Shown here in pieces: positions 8,519 to 19,365 of a DNA stretch of 64,000 bases. The notes under the pieces were generated by a model, which worked only from the letters and a program-made list of their open reading frames with translations, had not been told where the DNA came from and did no database searches. A program made the position numbers and the translations under genes. Source of the DNA: Amylibacter sp. (lineage in GTDB: Bacteria > Pseudomonadota > Alphaproteobacteria > Rhodobacterales > Rhodobacteraceae); NCBI GenBank assembly GCA_021775355.1, contig JAJFHZ010000040.1, positions 32,166-96,165 of the forward strand, read 5' to 3'. Positions within the stretch are counted from its first letter, which is position 1; each line of letters opens with the position of its first letter.

Positions 8519-9991
8519 CTAGTGTCTTTGTGATAATGTTCTTTGAACCGCGTCCAACCATTGATTATAATCTCGTTGTCTACTTTTATCATCCAAGGAT
8601 GGTATAAAGCGTTTTTCAAGCTGCCATGTGTTTTTAAACTCATCGGGCTTAGGATAAAGGCCAATAGCCAACCCTGCCAGATAGGCGGCCCCTTTTGCTG
8701 TTGTTTCGGTCACTTCGGGTCGATCAACAGGTGCGTTTAACTGATCCGCAAGATACTGCATTGTCCAATCACTGGACGCCATGCCGCCGTCGACGCGCAG
8801 CACGGTATCGGTATCCCGATCCCAGTCTTTGCGCATGGCCTCCAGTAAATCGCGGGTTTGAAAGGCCACGCTTTGCAATGCGGCTTTGGCAAATTCTTTG
8901 GGGCCTGAATTGCGCGTCAGCCCATAGACAGCCCCTCTGCAATCTGCATCCCAATAAGGTGCGCCAAGACCTGTAAAAGCAGGCACGATAACAACCGATT
9001 GTTCAGGGTCGGCAGTTTCTGCCAAACCTTGGGTTTGTTGGGCGTCATCGATAATACCAAGCCCGTCACGCAACCATTGCACAACGGCCCCTGCTATAAA
9101 GATCGAACCTTCCAGTGCGTAAGTCGGCTGGCCATTCAGTTGATAGGCGATCGTTGTCAGCAATCGGTTGTTCGATTGTACTGCCTGTGCGCCGGTGTTT
9201 AGCAGGGCAAAACAGCCGGTGCCATAGGTCGATTTCATCATGCCGACTTCAAAACAGGCTTGTCCAACAGTTGCCGCTTGTTGATCGCCCGCAACACCCC
9301 TGATGGGAATGGGCTTGCCGAAAATATCCGCCTGTGTTTCGCCAAAATCGTCTGCGCTATCCTTAACCTTTGGCAGCATGTTTGCGGGAATGTCAAACAG
9401 AGCCAAAAGGTCATCGTCCCAAACACCGTCATGAATATTATAAATCATTGTACGTGATGCGTTTGTGGCGTCGGTCGCATGCACCTGCCCACCTGTCAGG
9501 CGCCATATCAAAAAACAATCAATTGTGCCGCACAACAGATCGCCCGCATTGGCGCGGTCTCGTACCCCTGCTACATTATCCATTATCCAATTGATCTTTG
9601 TCGCGGTAAAATAGGGATCCAGCAACAGGCCGGTTTTTTGCGTGACCATGGGTTCATGACCGTTTGCTTTCAGGCCCGCGCAATATTCAGAGGTGCGCCT
9701 GTCTTGCCAAACGATCGCGTTGTAAACAGGCTTGCCCGTGGTCTTATCCCAAATCACCAATGTTTCGCGCTGATTGGTGATACCGATTGCACGTGCGTCT
9801 TTTGTCAGTGCCTGCTTGCAGGTTTCCACCGTAGTTTGCCAAATCTCTTCGGGGTCGTGTTCAACCCAGCCGGCTTTTGGAAAAATCTGGCGAAATTCTT
9901 TTTGGCCGGTGGAAATGGGCCTAAGGTCGCTATCAAACAAAATCGCCCGACTTGATGTCGTTCCTTGGTCTATGGCTAAAATATAACTCAT
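8519..9991 (-). CDS. glpK: Glycerol kinase
   Basis: Phosphorylates glycerol with ATP to sn-glycerol 3-phosphate. The 490-residue protein shows the FGGY-kinase N-terminus [15 protein letters not shown], the glycerol-site segments [10 protein letters not shown] and WQDRRT, and the ATPase-side motifs [14 protein letters not shown] and [10 protein letters not shown] start at the ATG whose A is 9991 (MSYILAIDQ), not upstream, because it forms an ATGA overlap with the glpD stop. Order is glpD then glpK, giving the complete aerobic route from glycerol to dihydroxyacetone phosphate. Confidence 0.97.
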   Translation of the reverse strand: MSYILAIDQGTTSSRAILFDSDLRPISTGQKEFRQIFPKAGWVEHDPEEIWQTTVETCKQALTKDARAIGITNQRETLVIWDKTTGKPVYNAIVWQDRRTSEYCAGLKANGHEPMVTQKTGLLLDPYFTATKINWIMDNVAGVRDRANAGDLLCGTIDCFLIWRLTGGQVHATDATNASRTMIYNIHDGVWDDDLLALFDIPANMLPKVKDSADDFGETQADIFGKPIPIRGVAGDQQAATVGQACFEVGMMKSTYGTGCFALLNTGAQAVQSNNRLLTTIAYQLNGQPTYALEGSIFIAGAVVQWLRDGLGIIDDAQQTQGLAETADPEQSVVIVPAFTGLGAPYWDADCRGAVYGLTRNSGPKEFAKAALQSVAFQTRDLLEAMRKDWDRDTDTVLRVDGGMASSDWTMQYLADQLNAPVDRPEVTETTAKGAAYLAGLAIGLYPKPDEFKNTWQLEKRFIPSLDDKSRQRDYNQWLDAVQRTLSQRH

Positions 9992-11481
9992 GGCATTGCC
10001 TTTTTCATCCACGCATCCAACGCGGCAATCTGTTTCTGGGTCATTCGCAATCCCAGTTTTGATCTGCGCCAAACGACATCTTCTGCGATTTTGGCCCATT
10101 CATGTTCCATTAACCAGTAAACTTCAACTTCCGTCAAACCCGCACCAAAATTCTTGCCCATTTGTTTGGCGGATGTCATGCCTTTCAACATTTCACTGGC
10201 TTTTGTGCCATATGCTTTGAACATACGGCGCACTTGGGCCTCATCCAGAAACGGGAAATCCCAACGGAACTGTGCGATCAGTTCGTCTTTTTGATGGAAT
10301 GCAAAATCGCCACCCGGCAGATGGGCGTGATGTGTCCATGGCTTGTTGATCATGCGGGTAAAAGGTGCAAGTTCCGCGACCACCTCTTCCGACAGTTTAC
10401 GGTATGTGGTAATTTTACCGCCAAAGATGTTGATCAGTGGACTGTCATCGATTTGGCGCACCTTAATCTCATAATCGCGAGAGGCGGATTTTGCGTCACC
10501 GCCTTCGGTATCATGTAAAGGGCGAACGCCGGCATAAGTCCAAACAATATCGTCGGTTGTGATGTTCTGTTTGAAATTCTTGGAAATCACATCACACAGG
10601 TAAGCTGCTTCTTCGGGGCTGCATTGTGGGTTTGTCGGATCGCCTTCGTGGTCGGTATCTGTGGTGCCGATTAGGGTAAAGTCATTTTCATAAGGAATGG
10701 TGAACACCAGACGGCCATCGTCGATCTGAAAGAAATAGGCGCGATCATGGTCGTATAATTTCGAGACAACGATGTGCGAGCCACGCACAAGGCGGATGTT
10801 TTCAGGCGTGTCTGTTTTCAGACGATCCTCGATAATGGTTTTTACCCAAGGCCCGCCGGCATTGATTAAAACCCGTGCCTGAACACGCTTGGTTTTGTTT
10901 GTATTCAAATCTTTCAAATTGGCAATCCATTGCCCGTCTTTGGGTTTTGCGGAAACGAACCGGGTACGGACCAAAATGTTTGCACCGCGGTCCGCTGCAT
11001 CACGCGCGTTCAGCACCACAAGGCGGGCATCGTCTACTGCGCAATCCGAGTATTCAAAACCGATTTTAATGTCGTCCACCAAAGGATCACCTAACGGGCC
11101 TTTATCCAGATGTACGGTCTTGGTCGGAGGCAGCAATTTACGACCGCCGATATAGTCATAAATAAACAGGCCAGTACGTAGCATCAATTTGGGGCGCATA
11201 CCCTTAAGATGTGGAATAATAAACCGCATCGGCCATGAAATATGCGGCATGTTACGCAGCAGAACTTCGCGTTCAATCAGGGCCTTTTTGACCAAACCAA
11301 ACTCGTAATATTCCAGATAACGCAAACCACCGTGGAATAACTTGGTTGAGGACGATGATGTTTCACCCGCCAAATCGCCCTGTTCGACCAAAGCAACCTT
11401 CAACCCACGACCGACCGCATCGCGTGCAATACCGCAGCCGTTTACGCCGCCGCCTATTACCAAAACATCATACTGATCCAT
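9988..11481 (-). CDS. glpD: Aerobic glycerol-3-phosphate dehydrogenase
   Basis: Membrane-associated FAD enzyme that oxidises glycerol 3-phosphate to dihydroxyacetone phosphate and feeds electrons to quinone. 497 residues. The FAD-binding motif [19 protein letters not shown] is at about 8-26, then [16 protein letters not shown], and the C-terminal DAO_C domain follows with HLPGGDF and the helical tail. Its stop overlaps the glpK start by 4 nt. It is transcribed away from the class III alcohol dehydrogenase gene. No glpR or glycerol transporter is in the window. Confidence 0.97.
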   Translation of the reverse strand: MDQYDVLVIGGGVNGCGIARDAVGRGLKVALVEQGDLAGETSSSSTKLFHGGLRYLEYYEFGLVKKALIEREVLLRNMPHISWPMRFIIPHLKGMRPKLMLRTGLFIYDYIGGRKLLPPTKTVHLDKGPLGDPLVDDIKIGFEYSDCAVDDARLVVLNARDAADRGANILVRTRFVSAKPKDGQWIANLKDLNTNKTKRVQARVLINAGGPWVKTIIEDRLKTDTPENIRLVRGSHIVVSKLYDHDRAYFFQIDDGRLVFTIPYENDFTLIGTTDTDHEGDPTNPQCSPEEAAYLCDVISKNFKQNITTDDIVWTYAGVRPLHDTEGGDAKSASRDYEIKVRQIDDSPLINIFGGKITTYRKLSEEVVAELAPFTRMINKPWTHHAHLPGGDFAFHQKDELIAQFRWDFPFLDEAQVRRMFKAYGTKASEMLKGMTSAKQMGKNFGAGLTEVEVYWLMEHEWAKIAEDVVWRRSKLGLRMTQKQIAALDAWMKKAMP

Positions 11482-11575
11482 AACGGTAATCTTTTCTTTC
11501 GCTGTTCGGCGTAAACCTAAACCTGCCTTTGGAAACAGTCACCCTGTTTCTTTCTATTCGCTTGATTTTGACGTG

Positions 11576-11587
11576 ATGTTCCAACAT
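11576..11587. promoter_or_regulatory. Inverted repeat in promoter of class III ADH
   Basis: ATGTT-CC-AACAT is a perfect 5-bp inverted repeat placed between a possible -35 (TTGACG, about 11569) and a possible -10 (TAACCC, about 11590), upstream of the AGGAGG-type ribosome-binding site of the dehydrogenase gene. Position suggests an operator for the divergent glpD/ADH intergenic region. The promoter boxes are weak matches. Confidence 0.3.
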
Positions 11588-11616
11588 TGTAACCCAAAAT
11601 TGATCGGAGGAAGATT

Positions 11617-12729
11617 ATGCGAACACGTGCTGCTGTTGCCCTAGAGGCTGGAAAACCACTTGAAATTATGGAGGTGAACCTTGAAGGTCCCAAAGCGGGT
11701 GAGGTTCTGGTAGAGATTAAAGCCACAGGAATTTGCCACACGGATGAATTTACCCGTTCGGGTGCTGATCCCGAAGGGCTGTTTCCCGCGATTCTTGGCC
11801 ATGAAGGTGCGGGCGTTGTCGTTGAATGCGGCCCGGGTGTGAAAGACTTGAAAGTCGGCGATCATGTGATCCCTTTGTACACGCCGGAATGCCGTGAATG
11901 CGATTATTGTCTGAACCCGAAAACCAACCTATGTCAATCCATTCGCAGCACGCAAGGTCAGGGTTTGATGCCTGATGGCACTAGTCGTTTTTCCATGCTC
12001 GATGGAACGCCGATCCTGCATTACATGGGCTGTTCAACATTCGCCAATCACACGGTTCTGCCCGAAATTGCTTTGGCGAAAGTACGCAAAGACGCGCCAT
12101 TTGATAAAATCTGTTACATCGGTTGCGGCGTGACCACAGGCATAGGTGCTGTGATCAACACGGCCAAGGTTGAAATCGGATCAACCGCAATTGTATTCGG
12201 TTTGGGTGGTATCGGGTTGAATGTGGTACAGGGCCTGCGTTTGGCAGGGGCCGATCAAATTGTTGGCGTTGATCTGAACGACGGCAAGGTGGAAATGGCA
12301 ACACGGTTCGGCATGACAGACTTTGTGAACCCGTCCAAAGTTGATGGTGATCTTGTTAGCCACCTGGTTGATCTGACTGGTGGCGGTGGTGATTACACGT
12401 TTGATGCAACAGGTAATGTTGGTGTGATGCGTACAGCACTTGAGGCGGCCCACAAAGGTTGGGGCGAAAGCGTGATCATCGGTGTGGCCCCTGCGGGTGC
12501 CGAAATAAGTACGCGACCATTTCAACTGGTCACGGGTCGGGTTTGGCGGGGTACTGCATTCGGTGGTGCGCGTGGGCGCACAGATGTGCCGAAAATCGTT
12601 GACTGGTACATGGACGGCAAGATTGAGATTGATCCGATGATCACCCATAAAATGCCACTGGAAGATATCAACAAAGGCTTTGATCTGATGCACGAAGGCA
12701 AATCCATTCGTGCAGTTGTGGAGTTTTAA
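11617..12729 (+). CDS. frmA: S-(hydroxymethyl)glutathione dehydrogenase / class III alcohol dehydrogenase
   Basis: Oxidises S-hydroxymethylglutathione (formaldehyde adduct) to S-formylglutathione with NAD, and can reduce S-nitrosoglutathione. 370 residues. Catalytic zinc ligands are in GICHTDE, GHEGAG and IGCGVTTG; structural zinc cysteines are in PECRECDYCLNPKTNLC; the Rossmann motif is GLGGIGLNV. The start is ATG 11617 behind CGGAGGAAG. S-formylglutathione hydrolase is not adjacent. Also named adhC/adhI. Confidence 0.95.
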   Translation: MRTRAAVALEAGKPLEIMEVNLEGPKAGEVLVEIKATGICHTDEFTRSGADPEGLFPAILGHEGAGVVVECGPGVKDLKVGDHVIPLYTPECRECDYCLNPKTNLCQSIRSTQGQGLMPDGTSRFSMLDGTPILHYMGCSTFANHTVLPEIALAKVRKDAPFDKICYIGCGVTTGIGAVINTAKVEIGSTAIVFGLGGIGLNVVQGLRLAGADQIVGVDLNDGKVEMATRFGMTDFVNPSKVDGDLVSHLVDLTGGGGDYTFDATGNVGVMRTALEAAHKGWGESVIIGVAPAGAEISTRPFQLVTGRVWRGTAFGGARGRTDVPKIVDWYMDGKIEIDPMITHKMPLEDINKGFDLMHEGKSIRAVVEF

Positions 12730-12737
12730 GATAACCT

Positions 12738-13226
12738 TTGGACACAATTATCCGAAAATCTGAAAAAAAGGATCGCGCAGCTATCTGGGCGATCCTGAAA
12801 CCGATATTCCGTACTGGTGAAACCTATGCGGTTGATGCAGATATTTCTAAAGTGGATGCGTTGGTATTCTGGTGCGATGGTAACCACGTAGCTTTTGTAG
12901 CCGAATTGGCGGGCCGCATTTTAGGCACCTATTACATTTGCCCCAATCAGGGCGGCAATGGTGGGCATATCTGCAATTGCGGGTTTGCAACACATGATGC
13001 CGCGCAGGGCAAAGGTATTGCGCGTGCCATGCTGGAACATAGCCTAAGTGCTGCAACTGATATGGGGTTTCGGGCCATGCAATTCAACTTTGTTTTAGCC
13101 TCAAATACCCGTGCTGTGAAGATTTGGGAAAGATACGGGTTTGCGGTTATTGGCCAAATACCTGACGCTTTCAATCATCCGAAAGATGGTTATGTGGATG
13201 CTTTGGTAATGCACAAAAGGTTGTAA
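12738..13226 (+). CDS. GNAT-family N-acetyltransferase
   Basis: A 162-residue acetyltransferase fold. The acetyl-CoA loop is QGKGIARAMLEHS (Q/RxxGxG/A type, about residues 93-105), followed by the beta-strand and helix with FNFVLASNTRAVKIWERYGF, the family's usual end. Substrate unknown. It uses a TTG start 8 bp after the dehydrogenase stop, with no strong ribosome-binding site, so it may be translated by read-through from its neighbour. Confidence 0.85.
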   Translation: MDTIIRKSEKKDRAAIWAILKPIFRTGETYAVDADISKVDALVFWCDGNHVAFVAELAGRILGTYYICPNQGGNGGHICNCGFATHDAAQGKGIARAMLEHSLSAATDMGFRAMQFNFVLASNTRAVKIWERYGFAVIGQIPDAFNHPKDGYVDALVMHKRL

Positions 13227-13294
13227 AGATAAGTGTTTTGTGCGCCTGTGCGCCGATGTATGGTTGCTGAAATACGAAGACGTAAGGGATATGA

Positions 13295-14728
13295 ATGGAG
13301 CATTATGATTTAATCGTTATCGGCAGCGGGCCTGCAGGGCGCGCCGCCGCGATACAAGCTGCCAAGTTGCAACGCCGTGTTATGGTCATTGAACGTAATC
13401 CACGTATGGGCGGCGTTTCGGTGCATACAGGAACCATTCCGTCAAAAACGTTGCGCGAAACTGTGCTGAACTTGTCCGGTTGGCGGGAACGCAGTTTTTA
13501 TGGCCGCTCTTATCGCGCCAGACAAGAGATTAAGGCCAGTGATTTAAAAGAGCGTTTGCACAAAACGCTGGATCATGAAGTGGATATTATGGAGCATCAA
13601 TTTGTCCGTAATCACGTAGAAAGCATGACAGGGGATGCACGGTTTGTTGGCTTGAACGAAATAGCGGTTGACGTTGCCGGCGATGAAAACTGCCACCTGA
13701 CTGCCGACAAGTTTTTGATTGCAACAGGCACCCACACATATCGCCCCGATTACATCCCCTTCAACAAGACAACCATTGTTGACGGTGATGATTTACTGGA
13801 ACTGGAAAATATCCCGCGCAGTCTGATCGTGATCGGCGCGGGCGTGATCGGGGTTGAATATGCAACCATGTTCAGCGCACTGGATGTGCGGGTTACATTG
13901 GTGGAGCCGCGTCCGACATTTCTGGACTTTATCGACAAAACACTGATCGCAGAATTCACCCAGCAAATACGCACCAATGGTGTTGATATACGTTTGGGCT
14001 CTGCAGTTGAAAAAGTAGAAGACAAGGGCGGATTTGTGGAAATTTCCATGGCGAATGGTCGTCATGTGCGTGCTGAAATGCTGCTGTTTGCTGCGGGGCG
14101 TATGGGCAGTACGCAAAGTTTGAATTTGGATGCTGTCGGGTTGAAAACGGATAGTCGCGGCCGATTTGACGTGAACCGTAAAACCTATCAAACAGATGTT
14201 CCGCATATCTATGCGGCGGGTGATGTGATTGGCCATCCAAGCCTTGCATCCACGTCATTGCAGCAGGGGCGGATTGCGGCGTGCCATGCGCTGGAAACGC
14301 CGACATTACCCGAAAGCCCGTGGTTTCCTTATGGGGTTTATTCCGTACCGGAAATGTCCACCGTCGGCATGTCTGAGGAAGAGGTGAATGAACTTGGCAT
14401 ACCTTATGAAGTGGGTGTTGCGCGGTTTTCAGAAACTTCGCGCGGGCATATCATGGGGTTGGACCGCGGTATGCTAAAAATGCTGGTATCCCTGAAGACA
14501 CGACGTTTGCTGGGGGTGCAAATTGTCGGTGAAGGTGCAACAGAACTGATCCACATTGCGCAGGCGGTTTTGAACCTGAAGGGGACGGTAGATTACTTTG
14601 TGGAAAATACGTTCAACTACCCGACTTTAGCTGAAGCTTATAAGGTGGCGGGACTGGACGCGTTTAACAGGATGCCTATCCCCGAAGAGTTCAAGGTCAA
14701 GCCGAAGGCCGCTAAAAGCAATAAATGA
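13295..14728 (+). CDS. sthA: Soluble NAD(P) transhydrogenase
   Basis: Flavoprotein that transfers hydride between NADPH and NAD and balances the two pools. 477 residues. FAD motif [15 protein letters not shown] (9-23) and NAD motif [13 protein letters not shown] are present. Where lipoamide dehydrogenases have the redox pair CxxxxC, this protein has [15 protein letters not shown] without cysteines, which is diagnostic of SthA. C-terminal dimerisation domain is intact. It begins a tight run: sthA, the DUF188 gene, a HAD phosphatase and an ornithine-cyclodeaminase homologue, with overlaps or gaps of a few bases. Confidence 0.92.
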   Translation: MEHYDLIVIGSGPAGRAAAIQAAKLQRRVMVIERNPRMGGVSVHTGTIPSKTLRETVLNLSGWRERSFYGRSYRARQEIKASDLKERLHKTLDHEVDIMEHQFVRNHVESMTGDARFVGLNEIAVDVAGDENCHLTADKFLIATGTHTYRPDYIPFNKTTIVDGDDLLELENIPRSLIVIGAGVIGVEYATMFSALDVRVTLVEPRPTFLDFIDKTLIAEFTQQIRTNGVDIRLGSAVEKVEDKGGFVEISMANGRHVRAEMLLFAAGRMGSTQSLNLDAVGLKTDSRGRFDVNRKTYQTDVPHIYAAGDVIGHPSLASTSLQQGRIAACHALETPTLPESPWFPYGVYSVPEMSTVGMSEEEVNELGIPYEVGVARFSETSRGHIMGLDRGMLKMLVSLKTRRLLGVQIVGEGATELIHIAQAVLNLKGTVDYFVENTFNYPTLAEAYKVAGLDAFNRMPIPEEFKVKPKAAKSNK

Positions 14729-15186
14729 CCCGTATATTCGTAGATGCTGATGCTTGTCCCGTTAAGGATGAAACCGTTCGTGTGGCCGAACGTCACGGTG
14801 TGAATGTGTTTATTGTGTCAAACGGCGGCTTGCGGCCCAATCCGCATCCTTTGGTCGAAAACGTGATTGTGCCGGACGGCCCTGATGTGGCTGATATGTG
14901 GATTGCAGAGCGTGCAGGTTTGGGTGACGTGGTCGTAACGGCCGATATTCCGTTGGCCGCAAAATGTATTGAAGCTGACGCGCAAGTGATCCAGCATAAC
15001 GGTGAGGTTTTTACCAAAGCTAACATCGGTAATCGGTTAGCCACCCGCGATTTAATGGCGGACTTGCGCGCGGCTGATCCGTTTCGGCAGGGTGGCGGAA
15101 AACCATTTTCGAAAGCGGATAAATCGCGATTTTTGGATATACTGGAGCGAGAGATGCAAGTTGCTATAAGAAAGCCTAGCAAGTGA
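14725..15186 (+). CDS. YaiI/YqxD family (DUF188) protein
   Basis: 153 residues, matching the whole UPF0178 family. Conserved acidic motifs are seen: [12 protein letters not shown] at the N-terminus, [24 protein letters not shown] in the middle and [12 protein letters not shown]. The fold is PIN-like, so a nuclease activity is possible, but no function is established that I know of. Its ATG overlaps the sthA stop (ATGA), and its stop overlaps the next start (GTGA). Confidence 0.9.
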   Translation: MTRIFVDADACPVKDETVRVAERHGVNVFIVSNGGLRPNPHPLVENVIVPDGPDVADMWIAERAGLGDVVVTADIPLAAKCIEADAQVIQHNGEVFTKANIGNRLATRDLMADLRAADPFRQGGGKPFSKADKSRFLDILEREMQVAIRKPSK

Positions 15187-15809
15187 CTGAAATAAAAGCA
15201 GTAATCTTTGATATTGGTAATGTTTTGATCGAATGGCAGCCGGAACGGTTTTATGATACTAAAATTGGCACCGAGAAACGCAAAAAAATGTTTGAAAGCG
15301 TTGACTTACACGGCATGAATGATGTGATAGACAGTGGTGGACCGTTTCAAAAAACCATTTACGCATGCGCTGAAAAATACCCGGAATTTCGCACGGAAAT
15401 CCGTATGTGGCATGATCATTGGATTGAAATGGCAGCACCTGCGATTGATCTGTCATGGGCCAGCTTGTGGGCGTTACAAGCTAAAGATATTCCCGTTTTT
15501 GCCCTGTCCAATTTTGGCATCGACAGCTTTGCATATGCAAAAACGAAATACCCCGAACTGGATGCTTTTGACCAACGTTATATCTCTGGGCATATGGGCG
15601 TGATCAAGCCCGCAAAACAGATTTATCAATTGCTGGAAGATGATTGTGGGTTGGCGCCTGAAGCTTTGCTATTTACCGATGACCGCTCTGAAAACATTGA
15701 CGCGGCCAGTAATCGGGGGTGGAATACCCATCTGTTTGAAGGACCTGAAGGGTGGGTCGATTGTTTGATTGATCATGGGTTGTTGGAACGTTCGGATTTA
15801 GGGAGATAA
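15183..15809 (+). CDS. HAD-family hydrolase (subfamily IA)
   Basis: A 208-residue haloacid-dehalogenase-type phosphatase. Motif I is [11 protein letters not shown]: the first Asp is the nucleophile, and the Asp+2 position is Gly, as in many class IA members such as the YihX/epoxide-hydrolase-N group. Motif II is FALSNFG, motif III is the Lys in IKPAKQIY, and motif IV is [12 protein letters not shown]. Substrate unknown. It starts at a GTG overlapping the previous stop. Confidence 0.88.
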   Translation: MTEIKAVIFDIGNVLIEWQPERFYDTKIGTEKRKKMFESVDLHGMNDVIDSGGPFQKTIYACAEKYPEFRTEIRMWHDHWIEMAAPAIDLSWASLWALQAKDIPVFALSNFGIDSFAYAKTKYPELDAFDQRYISGHMGVIKPAKQIYQLLEDDCGLAPEALLFTDDRSENIDAASNRGWNTHLFEGPEGWVDCLIDHGLLERSDLGR

Positions 15810-15813
15810 GTAA

Positions 15814-16743
15814 ATGACAGTACCTTTCATCGGATTTGACGAGATGGACAAGATCCTGAAATGGGGTGATGTTACGCAAGCAATGCTTGCCGGTCACCGT
15901 TTGCCGAAAGCCAGCCTTTCAGATGGGCTTGCTTATCGGGGGGACGATACGCTGTTATCCAGATCTGCCTGGATTGACGGGTTGGGGGTGCTGGTGAAAA
16001 GCGCCACGATTGTCCCTGCAAACACAGCAAAAGACATACCGATGGTTAATGGCGGGGTGATGCTTTTTGATGATGAAACCGGGCAGTTGGAAGCTTTGGT
16101 TGATTTTCATCTGGTGACGAAATGGAAAACTGCCGGTGACAGTTTGCTGGGCGCAAAACTGTTGGCGCGCCCTGACAGCAAGGATATTTTGATTGTCGGT
16201 GCGGGCACGGTTTCGCGCAATATGGTATCGGCTTATGCCAGTGTTTTTCCGGATGCGCGTTTCACGGTTTGGAATCGCAGCCCGGAAAATGCACGAAACA
16301 TGGCGGCAGAATTGTCTGATAGTTTTGAGATTTCACAGGTTGATGATCTGGAAGCGGCGGTGAAATGTGCTGATATTATCACTTGTGCCACGATGTCGAG
16401 CACGCCCGTGATTGATGGCGCATGGTTGCAAGAGGGCCAGCATTTAAACCTGATCGGGGCGTATCGGCCCGATATGCGCGAAGTCAATGATTTGGCTTTG
16501 CAAAGGGCGCGTATTTTTGTGGATAGCCGTGAGACAACAATCAATCATATCGGTGAATTAATGCTGCCGATTGCAAGCGGCGCGATTTCAAAAAGCGATG
16601 TGATCGCGGATTATTATGATATTGCGACGGGCACATTTTCCAGAACGAATGATGCAGAAATTACCGTGTTTAAAAACGGTGGCGGGGCACATCTGGATTT
16701 GATGACGGCTAAGCTGATTTTGCAAAAATGGCGTGAGACTTAA
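15814..16743 (+). CDS. Ornithine cyclodeaminase / mu-crystallin family protein
   Basis: 309 residues. The NAD-binding Rossmann motif is VGAGTVSRNMVSAYA, and KSATIVPAN with the following loop fits the substrate lysine of the family. Members act as ornithine cyclodeaminase, alanine dehydrogenase, or ketimine reductase; which one this is cannot be decided. It ends 4 bp into the convergent hemY gene, and starts 4 bp after the HAD gene. Confidence 0.85.
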   Translation: MTVPFIGFDEMDKILKWGDVTQAMLAGHRLPKASLSDGLAYRGDDTLLSRSAWIDGLGVLVKSATIVPANTAKDIPMVNGGVMLFDDETGQLEALVDFHLVTKWKTAGDSLLGAKLLARPDSKDILIVGAGTVSRNMVSAYASVFPDARFTVWNRSPENARNMAAELSDSFEISQVDDLEAAVKCADIITCATMSSTPVIDGAWLQEGQHLNLIGAYRPDMREVNDLALQRARIFVDSRETTINHIGELMLPIASGAISKSDVIADYYDIATGTFSRTNDAEITVFKNGGGAHLDLMTAKLILQKWRET

Positions 16744-18149
16744 GCGTCCGCTTCTTTTGAGCTATCCGACACGGTCAGAACACTATCCACAAACGGCAAC
16801 ACCCGCGTTGTTTGCGTGACCGCATCGCTGGCCGGCGGAGATTTCCAATCCATACTGTCAAAGGTTTTGCAGTTATCGCATTTCGGTGCCCAGACATCGT
16901 GGATTTTATTGCAGGAGGTACAAATCCATTGTGGCCCCCGCGATGCGACAAGTGCCTTGTTTAGCCAGCCGCGCACAACTTCGTCACCCGCCCCTTCACC
17001 GCGATGAATAGCAGCCATGATGGATAAGGATCGTGCGGTTGGGTCGGTTTCATACAAGTCGCCCATGGCGCGGCGTGCAGCGGGGAAATCTTCGTCAGCC
17101 AGTGCAAGTTCGGCTTTTAATAGTCGTGTTTCCGGATTGTCAGAATTAACCTTTGTAAGTGCCCCAAACCGTTTCAACCGTTGGGCAGGGGTTTCATTTT
17201 CCTCAATCGTGGCAAAGGCGGCAGCAAGTTCAGGGTGCGGATTACCTGCCCATGCTTTTTTCAGAATTTTGGCCGCGTTAGATTTATTCCCTGACAAGAT
17301 TTGCATTTCAGCGGCTAATACCGCGGCGGGGATCAGGGTTGGGGCCATCTTGTTGGCATTCAGCGCGGCAATGCGACCTGTCTCTATATGATCTGCATCC
17401 AGCTTATCTTTTGCATCGGCCAAAGCCAAAAGGGCTTCACGCCGCCGCCCGACATCTTTGGGCAGTGCGCCTTTTTGTACTTTGGTCACAAGTGTATCGC
17501 GCGCGCCTGACCAATCACCTGCATTGGACTGCATTTCAAATAACAGGTTTTGGGTGTCTTCATGCGCGGGGCGTAAAGCAAAAGCTTTTTCGGCCAGTTT
17601 CATGGCTGTTGCTGTATCGCCATCTGCCAGTTTTTGTTTCATCAAACCACGCACCCCGACAAAGCGGGTACGGTCGTTTTCTAAAAGGCTTTTATAGTAT
17701 TTAAGGGCTTTTTTGGTGTCGCCGGTCATTTCGGCGGCTTGTGCGTTGACCAGATTTGTTAATTCCGGTCGGCCCAACAATTTTTCGGCTTTGGACACTT
17801 GCGCAAGTGCGGCTTTACCTTCGCCCGACGCCAATGCAACCATGCCTTCGGCCAACGCATCAAAACCGCGTTTTTCGCGGTTACGATTAAAATAGCGGGT
17901 CAGGGCAGTTTCATCACCGTTAAAGAAATGAAGCACGGCCATGATCAGGCCCAGTAGAATAATAGTGACCCAAACCGTGACAAGCAGCAATATGACAGCA
18001 ATCATCGCCATCAACGGGCTGAAACTGTATTCCATTGCGGCAATAGATACGCGCACTTCGCCGCCTGTATCGATTAGGAAAACAATGCCAAAAGTGACCA
18101 GAGCAATGGCACTGATAAACAGAATAATTCTTACAAGTGACCCAATCAT
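16740..18149 (-). CDS. hemY: HemY-type TPR membrane protein
   Basis: 469 residues. Two N-terminal transmembrane helices (about 5-26 and 40-70) form the HemY_N region, followed by a TPR array. The C-terminus carries CxxC-x10-CxxC (Cys 410, 413, 424, 427), a rubredoxin-like metal-binding knuckle like that of LapB. The name comes from linkage to tetrapyrrole genes; the biochemical role in heme synthesis is not settled, and a scaffold role at the membrane is as likely. It follows the mitofilin-like gene by one base and lies downstream of hemD. Confidence 0.85.
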   Translation of the reverse strand: MIGSLVRIILFISAIALVTFGIVFLIDTGGEVRVSIAAMEYSFSPLMAMIAVILLLVTVWVTIILLGLIMAVLHFFNGDETALTRYFNRNREKRGFDALAEGMVALASGEGKAALAQVSKAEKLLGRPELTNLVNAQAAEMTGDTKKALKYYKSLLENDRTRFVGVRGLMKQKLADGDTATAMKLAEKAFALRPAHEDTQNLLFEMQSNAGDWSGARDTLVTKVQKGALPKDVGRRREALLALADAKDKLDADHIETGRIAALNANKMAPTLIPAAVLAAEMQILSGNKSNAAKILKKAWAGNPHPELAAAFATIEENETPAQRLKRFGALTKVNSDNPETRLLKAELALADEDFPAARRAMGDLYETDPTARSLSIMAAIHRGEGAGDEVVRGWLNKALVASRGPQWICTSCNKIHDVWAPKCDNCKTFDSMDWKSPPASDAVTQTTRVLPFVDSVLTVSDSSKEADA

Positions 18150-18150
18150 T

Positions 18151-19314
18151 TTATTGCCCTGTCTGGTTTGTCATCAGTTGCTGTTGTAGTGCCTGAACGG
18201 CATTTGTTGCGTTGTTTAGTTGGGTAAGTGACGCAACCCAATCCCCCATTACTTGTAGTGCGGAATCACTAAGCGTACTTGTTTGCGTTAGCGCATTGCC
18301 CGGATTGCCGGCTTCCAATGCGGCTTCGATACGGGATAATACCGCATCCAGCCCATCGCCTGTCTGTGGTTCCAATGAACGTGTGCCAACTTGTGATTTC
18401 AGGAACGAGGAAAATTTTCCAAGTGGGGTATCGTCGGCACTTGCAGCGGCATCATTGCGCAATGCAAGGCGCGCAAGCTGCGGCAATTGCTGTTTCAAGG
18501 CAAACAGGGACGGGGTGCCTTTGGTTGCAATATCCGCCAATTCCGCAGGCACAGTAAGGTTTGCCACGTCTGAAAGTTGCGACAATGCTTCTTGAAATGG
18601 TTTACCCGTTTCCAGTGCGTCCGAAATTTGCGTTAAAGCATTTGTCGCCCCGGCCAGACGTAGTTTGCCTTTGGCATCTTGCTGTGCTTTTACCGCCATT
18701 GTCTGGCTTTGGTTCAGTTCTTGTTGTGCGGCGGCAATGGCGGCCAGACGGGTTTCGAATTGTTGCAATGCTTCATCCGAAACCTGACCGTTTTGTGCGC
18801 TCAAAGCCTGACGCGCTATGATCTTAGTTACCTCTGCCTGTAATGATGCAACTGTTTCTTCCAGTATTTTGCCGGTCTGCGCCAGCGTATCAATATTTGC
18901 AGTCAGTTCGGCGTCACTGCTTTTAAGCTGGTCAAGTGCGGGGCTTATCTGTGCCATCGGATCTTGCTGATTCTTGCCGGATTCTATTTTTGCAATACGA
19001 TTTTCAAAATCTGTTTGCAGTGCTGTGAGTTGTGCTGAAATATCTGCCTGTGGCGACAAAAAATCTGCCACGGGTTTTAGCCCTGCGGGTAACATTGGGG
19101 CAAGTTTCGGGCCGGCCCAAAGTGCACTGACGGCACCTATTACCAAGATCGCCAGAACGCGTAAAATACTTGACGACAGATTAATATGTTCATCTTCGTG
19201 CTCTTCGTCGTCTTCCACAATATCTTCGTCAGATATATTTTCATCCTCATCCAAAATCGCGTGATCTTCTGCAAGCGGTTCAACTTCTGCGTTTTCAGTG
19301 TTTTTGTCTGCCAC
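18151..19314 (-). CDS. Mitofilin-like (COG4223) membrane protein
   Basis: 387 residues starting at GTG 19314. A strongly acidic cytoplasmic N-terminus (about 1-45) precedes one transmembrane helix (about 48-68), then a Gln/Ala-rich coiled coil (about 85-230) and a helical C-terminal domain. This is the bacterial relative of the mitochondrial Mic60/mitofilin protein, usually encoded between hemD and hemY in alphaproteobacteria, as here. Bacterial homologues shape internal membranes in some species. Function in this organism is inferred. Confidence 0.82.
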   Translation of the reverse strand: MADKNTENAEVEPLAEDHAILDEDENISDEDIVEDDEEHEDEHINLSSSILRVLAILVIGAVSALWAGPKLAPMLPAGLKPVADFLSPQADISAQLTALQTDFENRIAKIESGKNQQDPMAQISPALDQLKSSDAELTANIDTLAQTGKILEETVASLQAEVTKIIARQALSAQNGQVSDEALQQFETRLAAIAAAQQELNQSQTMAVKAQQDAKGKLRLAGATNALTQISDALETGKPFQEALSQLSDVANLTVPAELADIATKGTPSLFALKQQLPQLARLALRNDAAASADDTPLGKFSSFLKSQVGTRSLEPQTGDGLDAVLSRIEAALEAGNPGNALTQTSTLSDSALQVMGDWVASLTQLNNATNAVQALQQQLMTNQTGQ

Positions 19315-19365
19315 GGGGGATACCTTTTATCTAACAGTTTGAATATAAGCCGCGATTTTATGATC

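Noticed and set aside
13295..14728. Dihydrolipoamide dehydrogenase
   Set aside because: No redox CxxxxC in the [13 protein letters not shown] segment and no pyruvate or oxoglutarate dehydrogenase genes nearby.
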